Assembly: GCA_030426465.1 (NCBI GenBank)
Contig: JAUHYK010000001.1
Span: forward strand, 1 to 64,000
Direction: 5' to 3'
DNA from: Alphaproteobacteria bacterium
Lineage (GTDB): Bacteria > Pseudomonadota > Alphaproteobacteria > Caulobacterales > Parvularculaceae
Length of the DNA: 64,000 nt
Position 1 is the first letter of the stretch, and each line of letters opens with the position of its first letter. Below, one piece after another: positions 58,656 to 64,000 of this stretch. The notes under the pieces were generated by a model. The model saw only the letters and a list, made by a program, of their open reading frames with translations. It was not told where the DNA came from and ran no database searches. Made by a program: the position numbers and the translations under genes.

Positions 58656-58965
58656 GCGCCGGCGCGTTCCCGCCGTTAAGTATCTCTTTAACAACACTGA
58701 CCAAAAATAACACAAGGTCGCTTTTTCGCCTCGCGTCGCCTTAACCACAACCTAGTGCGCTAGGCGCAACGGGTTAACTTCAAAAGAAGTTGATTTTGCT
58801 GGCGCTCCGAACGCTCATTGCACCGCCCCGTTAAGAGCTTCACCCGTTTACCATAATCCTTGCATCCGACGGTTGCATTGCACCGCAACGATACATGATT
58901 GACGGCCCGGCCTATTCCGCGTTCGGAGTAATTTCAGTTTTGTAATGTTGCGTAAGGGTACCATC
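58656..58965. promoter_or_regulatory. 310-bp intergenic region before the VPLPA-CTERM gene
   Basis: No gene is seen. The region holds CCTAG-TGCG-CTAGG (58751-58764, hairpin), GTTAAC half-sites, TTAA-N8-TTAAC at 58676-58692 (one base too long for a CtrA box), and AACTTC-aaaa-GAAGTT. A direct repeat CATTGCACCGC occurs at 58816-58826 and 58876-58886, exactly 60 bases apart. The second copy lies inside GTTGC-ATTGCACC-GCAAC. These are candidate binding sites for regulation of the exported protein. Confidence 0.4.
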
Positions 58966-59670
58966 ATGAAGTCGATTATCGGCCTTGCCGCCGTCGCAGC
59001 GCTGAGCATCTCCAGCGCTCACGCGACAACGATCTACACCACGTCAGGCAGCAGCGACCTGGTGTCCAACAATGGCAGCTCGCAGGTCTATGAAGATGAC
59101 GGCGTCACCATGACCCTGTCAGCAGGCCTTTTCACCGATACGCCGGTTACTGGCGACGCGGTCGTCACGCCTGGTCAGTATGGCGCAAGACCGGTCGCTT
59201 ATAGCCCCGGCACCGGCATCACGCATAACCAGAATGATGGCCAGCATCTGATCGACGGCTATTTTCCGGAAGTGGCGATCCTCAGCTTTGACAAGACTGT
59301 GCAACTAACCGGCGCGCTGTTTACGTATGTGGACACCTACGACACGTTCGATCTTTTTATCGACACGAACAATGACGGCATTCTTGAGCGGGTTTTCGAA
59401 AATCTGTCGATGCCGAACAACAGCACAGCGTTCGTAGATTTTCTTTCCTTGAACCTGGTCGGCAAGCTTTTCGGCATCGGGACCAGTTCCTATTCCTATA
59501 ATTGCCGGATGACGATGTATGGGCAAAAATGCGACAGCTACTCTTCAGCATGGAAGCTGAAGAAGCTGGCGTTCGAGGAAGTGCCCGATGTGCCGCTGCC
59601 GGCCGCGCTGCCGCTGTTCATGGCGGGCCTTGCCGGGTTCGGCTTTGCGAGCCGCAAGAAAAAAGTCTAA
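58966..59670 (+). CDS. VPLPA-CTERM sorting domain protein
   Basis: A 234-residue exported protein. The signal peptide is MKSIIGLAAVAALSISSAHA. The mature part has a Ser/Thr-rich beta domain with FDLFIDTNNDGILERVFE, which looks calcium-binding (DTNNDG). The C-terminus is DVPLPAALPLF, one helix (MAGLAGFGFAS) and RKKKV, the VPLPA-type sorting tag recognised by exosortase/XrtD-type systems. No exosortase is in the window. The start has AAGGG. It is between hslV and hslU on the same strand, with its own terminator. Confidence 0.92.
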   Translation: MKSIIGLAAVAALSISSAHATTIYTTSGSSDLVSNNGSSQVYEDDGVTMTLSAGLFTDTPVTGDAVVTPGQYGARPVAYSPGTGITHNQNDGQHLIDGYFPEVAILSFDKTVQLTGALFTYVDTYDTFDLFIDTNNDGILERVFENLSMPNNSTAFVDFLSLNLVGKLFGIGTSSYSYNCRMTMYGQKCDSYSSAWKLKKLAFEEVPDVPLPAALPLFMAGLAGFGFASRKKKV

Positions 59671-59697
59671 ACGCCGCATCTTTTGCGACGAGGGGAT

Positions 59698-59732
59698 AAA
59701 GAGCGCGCTTTTTTAGCGCGCTCTTTTCTTTT
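59698..59732 (+). terminator. Intrinsic terminator after the VPLPA-CTERM gene
   Basis: AGAGCGCGCT pairs with AGCGCGCTCT around a T5 loop, followed by TTTTCTTTT. It lies 27 bases after the stop and ends transcription before hslU, so hslU needs its own promoter between here and 59815. Confidence 0.88.
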
Positions 59733-59814
59733 CGGGTTCTTTTCCGGCTCCGGGATTGAGATTTGCGGCGGGGGGGCTATGTCAGGGCGATGTTCATTCA
59801 ACCCTCAAAGCTTC

Positions 59815-61125
59815 ATGTCTGATTTTTCCCCACGCGAAATCGTTTCCGAACTCGACCGTTTCATTGTCGGGCAGAACGCCGCCAAGCGCGCCGTCGCCAT
59901 CGCGCTACGCAACCGCTGGCGCCGCCGCCGCGTCGAAGGCGCAATGCGAGATGAAATCACGCCGAAAAACATCCTGATGATCGGGCCGACCGGCGTTGGT
60001 AAAACCGAGATTTCTCGGCGACTTGCAAAGCTTGCCGGCGCGCCTTTTCTCAAAGTCGAAGCGACGAAATTCACTGAGGTCGGTTATGTGGGGCGCGATG
60101 TCGATTCCATCATTCGCGATCTCGTGGAAATCGCCATGGGCATGGTGCGCGAGAAAAAACGCGAGGATGTGAAGGCCGCCGCACAAAGCGCCGCTGAAGA
60201 AAGGGTTCTCGACGCGCTTGTGGGAGAAAACGGCGCCGAGGCGACGCGCGAGGCCTTCCGCAAAAAGCTCAGAGACGGCGAGCTTGATGACCGCGAAATC
60301 GACCTCGACCTGCGTGAACCTCAAGGCGGCGGCGCGCCGATGTTCGAAATCCCCGGCATGCCAGGCTCGCAGATGGGGATGATCAATCTTTCCGACATGC
60401 TTGGAAAAGCGTTTCAGGGACCGAAATCAACGCGCCGCATCAAGATCCGCGACGCCTATGATCCGTTGCTGGCCGAAGAGGCTGACCAGCTGATGGACGA
60501 GGAAGCCATCGGCCGGGAGGCCGTGGATCTTGTACAGAATGACGGCATCGTTTTCCTCGACGAAATCGACAAGATCGCGCGCTCATCGGATCGCGCCAGC
60601 GCCGATATTTCCCGTGAGGGCGTGCAACGCGATCTGTTGCCGCTGATCGAAGGGGCTACCGTCGCCACCAAATACGGGCCGGTGAAGACCGATCATATCC
60701 TGTTTGTCGCCTCAGGCGCGTTTCACCTGTCGAAACCTTCAGACCTGTTGCCGGAGCTTCAGGGCCGCCTGCCGATCCGGGTGGAGCTCGACGCGCTTTC
60801 CCGGGATGACCTTCGCCGCATCCTGACCGAACCTGAAGCCAGCCTGATCAAGCAATATTCGGCGCTGTTATCGACGGAGGGCGTGACCCTGAATTTCACC
60901 GAGGACGCCATCGATGCGCTCGCAGATGCGGCGGCCGAAGTGAATGCAGGAGTGGAAAATATCGGGGCCCGGCGCCTCGCCACCATCATGGAGACGGTGC
61001 TGGACGAGATTTCCTTTACGGCTGCGGATAAATCTGGCGAGATCATCGAGATCGATAAGGACTATGTGACAGCGCGGTTGGGCGAAATCGCCAAGAACGC
61101 CGATTTGTCCAAGTATATCCTATAG
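59815..61125 (+). CDS. hslU: ATP-dependent protease ATPase subunit HslU
   Basis: HslU, 436 residues from [16 protein letters not shown], the family N-terminus; frames from 59683 or 59779 are longer. It unfolds substrates for HslV. Walker A is [14 protein letters not shown] (Lys63), Walker B is [12 protein letters not shown], and the I domain (about 110-230) is present. [20 protein letters not shown] is the sensor region. The C-terminal SKYIL tail inserts into HslV to activate it. Confidence 0.98.
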   Translation: MSDFSPREIVSELDRFIVGQNAAKRAVAIALRNRWRRRRVEGAMRDEITPKNILMIGPTGVGKTEISRRLAKLAGAPFLKVEATKFTEVGYVGRDVDSIIRDLVEIAMGMVREKKREDVKAAAQSAAEERVLDALVGENGAEATREAFRKKLRDGELDDREIDLDLREPQGGGAPMFEIPGMPGSQMGMINLSDMLGKAFQGPKSTRRIKIRDAYDPLLAEEADQLMDEEAIGREAVDLVQNDGIVFLDEIDKIARSSDRASADISREGVQRDLLPLIEGATVATKYGPVKTDHILFVASGAFHLSKPSDLLPELQGRLPIRVELDALSRDDLRRILTEPEASLIKQYSALLSTEGVTLNFTEDAIDALADAAAEVNAGVENIGARRLATIMETVLDEISFTAADKSGEIIEIDKDYVTARLGEIAKNADLSKYIL

Positions 61126-61271
61126 TTACCAAGTCTAATTTCGATATCGCAACAATTCCGCAGTGATGCCTTTTGGCGTCATCGGCCGAGAATTCCGGCC
61201 CGAAACCCCTCCAGGAAGCCTAAGAGGGCCGAATCCGCGCGATCCCGGCCAAATGCGGGCTTTCACGATGC

Positions 61272-61286
61272 TTAATGACAGGTTAA
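61272..61286. promoter_or_regulatory. CtrA-box-like site upstream of the PDT-like membrane gene
   Basis: TTAA-TGACAGG-TTAA matches the CtrA consensus core TTAA-N7-TTAA; the final base is T rather than C. It ends 39 bases before the ATG at 61325, in a position to control that gene's promoter. It is the second such site in the window, after 34533-34548. Confidence 0.45.
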
Positions 61287-61324
61287 TCTGTTTACCCTTG
61301 AGGGAGTAGGAGCGGGGATTACTC

Positions 61325-63214
61325 ATGGCGGACGGCGCATCACGGCCCTGGAAGCGGCAAACCATGATGGCTTTTGCCGAGGATGCAGATCCACGGTTCA
61401 CTGAAAAAAGCGTCGAGACGGACGATAAGCCCAAGAAGAAATTCGGGGCGCCTGAGAAAAAGCCTGCGCGCATCGCTTTCACCGGCGAGGAGTGGGGCTT
61501 CGGCTACCAGGCCACGAAACAATTCCTTGATAGCGCCCGCAAACGCGGCACCGTGCCCGACGCCGGCTTCGGCGCCATGGAGCTTCGGGTTGAACGCGAA
61601 TTTGACGAGGCGAGCAAGAACAACCGCTTTGACTATCAAAACCCCGACACCCAGCCGCTGCGCACCAAAGAGCAAGCGCTCATGGCGGTGCAGCAGAACA
61701 TCGCCGACTTCGCCCTCGTCCCGTTTTACAATCCTTATTCGGGCTATGATTACGAGTCGCTTCGTGCGGTGGCGAGCCTTTCCCGCTTGCGCGGCGTTCA
61801 GCAAATTGAAGCGAGCGATCATTTCTGCCTCGCAGTGCATGAATCACAACTTTACGACATCGTGCAGTCATCGCATCCCGGCACCGGTTTCTCCGCCCTG
61901 CAACGGCGTATGAGAAAATCATGGGGCCTGATCGATACAGGCAGCGGCAACACGCCCGGCGGCGACGCCGGCTATGACGGCGAGATGCCGCGCGCCGGTC
62001 TGCCTATTGATATGGCTGACCAGAAAATGATCCGTGACCGGATTGATATGGTTTTCGCCGGTCCTGACGCATCGCGCCGCTGCAAGGCGAAACTCGACGG
62101 CATGCGCGCTATCGGCGTCGACGTGCAAGAGACCGCACAGATGGTGGAGCCTCATCGCGAGCTTGCACGGATGGCTCGCTCGGCGGTGTCGAACACTCGC
62201 CAGACGAACACCTTTTTCGATCCGATTTCGGGCGATACGCGGCATTTCTCGACGCTTGGCGCCGAAGCCCAGAATGGCAAGCTGTTCGCCATGGTGCTCC
62301 CCTACGAAGTCGCCATGCGCTCCTCGGACTATCTGATCATTGACCACAATTTTGAGCAGGGCGATCCCATGAAGACCCGCTTCATGGTGGTCGAAAATAA
62401 CCCCGACCATACCCTTTACGAAGATCGCTATCGCACCACGGACGCCAAGACCGGCTACTGGACGAGACGATTGGCGACCATTGCGAACCCCAATTTCGGC
62501 GACGCTATCCCCGCAGGTCTGATGCGCATGCTCGGCATGGCTGTCGGCGCTGTCGCCATTCTCCTGATGGTTTTCGGCCTTTACGGCTGGAGCGCGTCCA
62601 TGACGGCGCTCAACCTGCCGCGCAGCCTTGAATGGATTTCATCGCTGACCGCGACGGGCGCCCTGGGGCTGGGCGTTGCGGCGGCGATCGCTTCTTTCGT
62701 CATGCTGTCATCGCAAGCGACAGGATCGCGCGGCGTGCGCGTCATGTTCCTGTTCCGCCGCGACAAGACCGCAGCGTCTATCGGCGACATCGAAGATTAC
62801 CTGCGCAATTACGGCGTGCGTCACACGGTTGTTCGCGTTGATGAAGACAGCAACAAGGATGCGCCTGCATCCATGGTGCTGGATGTCGAATTCGATCCGG
62901 AAGATTTCAAATACGGATTGTTTGCGCTGCTGACCCGGCGTCTTCGCGGCTCCGTCGTCAACGGCGCCGTCAAGAAAGCGTTTGCGCGCTGGAAAAATCG
63001 CGGCGTCACCATTCTCGCCGCCATGCCGGTCGAAGCCGGTCAGTCGCAATTGCCGAAGCATCAGCCACGCCGCTGGTGGAGCGAAGCGATCGGCGATTGG
63101 CTCGCCGACGCGACGGAAACATGGTTCATCCGCCTGTCGCGCATTTTGTTCTTCTACATTTTCCCGGTCGCGATTGTTCTGGCGCTCGCGCTGAAATTCC
63201 TCAACGCCTGGTAG
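61325..63214 (+). CDS. Membrane-anchored prephenate-dehydratase-like protein
   Basis: A 629-residue protein of unknown function. Residues 48-360 look like a divergent PDT domain: PARIAFTGEEWGFG parallels KKRIAYQGEPGAF of PheA, ADFALVPFYNPYSGYD (127-142) parallels the PVENS block, and MKTRFMVVENN (T351-R-F353) keeps the catalytic TRF triad. Two membrane helices follow (about 400-422 and 441-463), then a soluble domain (FRRDKTAASIGDIEDYLRNY, LDVEFDPEDFKYG) that might be ACT-like, and a last helix at about 606-626. The N-terminal 45 residues are charged. It is preceded by a CtrA-like box. The reading rests on eye alignment. Confidence 0.7.
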   Translation: MADGASRPWKRQTMMAFAEDADPRFTEKSVETDDKPKKKFGAPEKKPARIAFTGEEWGFGYQATKQFLDSARKRGTVPDAGFGAMELRVEREFDEASKNNRFDYQNPDTQPLRTKEQALMAVQQNIADFALVPFYNPYSGYDYESLRAVASLSRLRGVQQIEASDHFCLAVHESQLYDIVQSSHPGTGFSALQRRMRKSWGLIDTGSGNTPGGDAGYDGEMPRAGLPIDMADQKMIRDRIDMVFAGPDASRRCKAKLDGMRAIGVDVQETAQMVEPHRELARMARSAVSNTRQTNTFFDPISGDTRHFSTLGAEAQNGKLFAMVLPYEVAMRSSDYLIIDHNFEQGDPMKTRFMVVENNPDHTLYEDRYRTTDAKTGYWTRRLATIANPNFGDAIPAGLMRMLGMAVGAVAILLMVFGLYGWSASMTALNLPRSLEWISSLTATGALGLGVAAAIASFVMLSSQATGSRGVRVMFLFRRDKTAASIGDIEDYLRNYGVRHTVVRVDEDSNKDAPASMVLDVEFDPEDFKYGLFALLTRRLRGSVVNGAVKKAFARWKNRGVTILAAMPVEAGQSQLPKHQPRRWWSEAIGDWLADATETWFIRLSRILFFYIFPVAIVLALALKFLNAW

Positions 63215-63246
63215 GAAGAGGGCGTTCGTCCGCAGCGACGCCAGCC

Positions 63247-63840
63247 CTATCTCTTCAAGAACAAATAAAACGCCCCGGCGCCGCCGTGGCGCTGATGGGC
63301 GGGGCTTGCCCGGGACACCAGCTTTCGCAGGGGCTCCTCTGCAAGCCAGTCTGACAACCGCGCCCTGAGGACGCCTTTACCGCTCGGTGCCTCCCAGCCC
63401 GGCGCGCCGGTGGCGATAGCGCCTGACGCATTGGGGGCGCCCTTGCCGGTGATCACGAGAACGCACCTGGCGCCGCGCGCATGCGCCTCGGTCACAAAAC
63501 GCTTCAGCGTCATCTCAGCCGTCCGCTGCGTGTGGCCATGAAGATCGAGCGTCGCGTCAATGGCGAGGCGGCCCCGGCCGGCGAGCTTGTCGAGGCGCGG
63601 ATCGCCGGCCACGAAAGGATGCTGTTGCCTGCTGGGCAGGGGGTCTGTATGGCGCACCGTGGGACACCCGGCGGTCTGGCGCGGCTTCAAAAGCCCCGGA
63701 GCCCCTGATTGCGATCCCGAAACGAGGCTGTCCGAAAAAGGCTTTTTGCGCCCGTACGCAGCCACATCGCGCATCGCCTTGCGCCACAGCGCTTCTTCTT
63801 CAGGCGTGAGCCCCCGCTTATCCGTATGGCGGCGGCTCAC
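63247..63840 (-). CDS. Smr/MutS2 C-terminal domain protein
   Basis: A 197-residue protein starting with GTG. The N-terminal half is charged and linker-like (PEEEALWRKAMRDVAAYGRK). The Smr domain has LDLHGHTQRTAEMTLKRFV, VLVITGKGAPN and the C-terminal GGAGAFYLFLKR. Smr domains are DNA or RNA endonuclease modules. Its GTG overlaps the stop of mltA (GTGA), so the two are coupled. Convergent with the PDT-like gene. Confidence 0.93.
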   Translation of the reverse strand: MSRRHTDKRGLTPEEEALWRKAMRDVAAYGRKKPFSDSLVSGSQSGAPGLLKPRQTAGCPTVRHTDPLPSRQQHPFVAGDPRLDKLAGRGRLAIDATLDLHGHTQRTAEMTLKRFVTEAHARGARCVLVITGKGAPNASGAIATGAPGWEAPSGKGVLRARLSDWLAEEPLRKLVSRASPAHQRHGGAGAFYLFLKR

Positions 63841-64000
63841 GGGGCTTCTCTCAGATATTTCCGGGGGATGCGCTCAGCGAGCCGGCGCGGCAACAAGACG
63901 GTCATCCGTCCCTGCGCGTTCATCGCCCCGGCGATGGCCGCCGCGTCATCCCCCGACCCCCAGAAGACATCGCCGCGCACCGGCCCCTTGATGGCGCCGC
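63837..64000 (-). CDS. mltA: Membrane-bound lytic murein transglycosylase A (C-terminal end)
   Basis: Only the last 53 or so codons are in the window. They translate to GAIKGPVRGDVFWGSGDDAA... and end in RKYLREAP. This is the MltA C-terminal 3D domain, where the Asp in GPVRGD-VFWG is catalytic. MltA cleaves peptidoglycan glycan strands and releases anhydromuropeptides. The gene runs leftward from beyond the right edge and overlaps the smr start. Confidence 0.88.
   Translation of the reverse strand, partial: GAIKGPVRGDVFWGSGDDAAAIAGAMNAQGRMTVLLPRRLAERIPRKYLREAP

Noticed and set aside
58676-58692. Possible CtrA box downstream of hslV (TTAA...TTAAC)
   Set aside because: The spacer is eight bases rather than seven, so it is not counted as a consensus site.
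58800-58815. Sigma-54-type promoter before the VPLPA-CTERM gene (GG-N10-GC)
   Set aside because: GG and GC spacing fits, but the -12 element reads ACGCT instead of TTGCW, so support is weak.

Overview
The window reads as chromosomal DNA of a marine-type alphaproteobacterium, most likely near the Caulobacterales/Parvularculales/Hyphomonadales. The clues are the gene order (HAD nucleotidase-dapD-dapE-truA-fmt-def-rmuC; dnaX-ybaB-recR; hisH-hisA-hisF-hisE; hslV-hslU), a Coq7 ubiquinone enzyme, a CycM-like membrane-anchored cytochrome c, a VPLPA-CTERM protein, and sites matching the CtrA cell-cycle regulator consensus. The genus is not determined. I see no rRNA, CRISPR array, phage or transposase. 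One tRNA (Leu-CAA) and the small SRP RNA are present.

Layout. 1-2.3 kb: remnant of one S9 peptidase, a G13 tract, and an intact S9 peptidase. 2.3-4.9 kb: envelope-modification genes (sulfotransferase, PagL-like lipid A deacylase, acyltransferase 3). 4.9-18.9 kb: housekeeping (priA, dapD, dapE, truA, lepB, fmt, def, rmuC) with a DUF1036 protein, a deacetylase-like protein, a cupin and a second RmuC-like protein. 18.9-24.2 kb: gtrA plus two tandem copies of a divergent GT2/GT87 pair that share an identical 40-bp intergenic block. 24.2-32.7 kb: recR, ybaB, dnaX (with an A9 slippery run), an XRE regulator/membrane protein pair with a paired operator, SRP RNA, nudC, pheA, cytochrome c. 32.7-34.7 kb: a two-gene unit encoding a large proteasome-like Ntn-hydrolase candidate and a basic partner, preceded by a perfect CtrA box. 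34.7-51.3 kb: selO, threonine ammonia-lyase, an NfeD/NfeD/slipin membrane operon, a TonB-dependent receptor, Sel1 and beta-helix secreted proteins, exoD, dsbB, coq7, an M2 peptidase. 51.4-58.0 kb: a histidine operon carrying a CYTH-CHAD gene and an SGNH hydrolase, then small Cys-motif secreted proteins and hisB. 58.1-64.0 kb: hslV and hslU separated by a VPLPA-CTERM gene, a membrane-anchored prephenate-dehydratase-like protein with a CtrA-like box, smr, and the end of mltA.

Most interesting candidates: (1) the 427-residue proteasome-like protein whose Met1-Thr2 start, Asp, Lys and GFGS signatures line up with HslV, with a CtrA box just upstream; (2) the PDT-like protein with a retained TRF motif fused to membrane segments; (3) the duplicated GT2/GT87 modules; (4) the dnaX A9 run, where either frameshift ends within a few codons; (5) the RmuC-like paralogue whose active-site VDSK has become VDAR; (6) the paired Cys-motif secreted proteins. 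All functional statements come from motif reading by eye; no database search or structure prediction was run.
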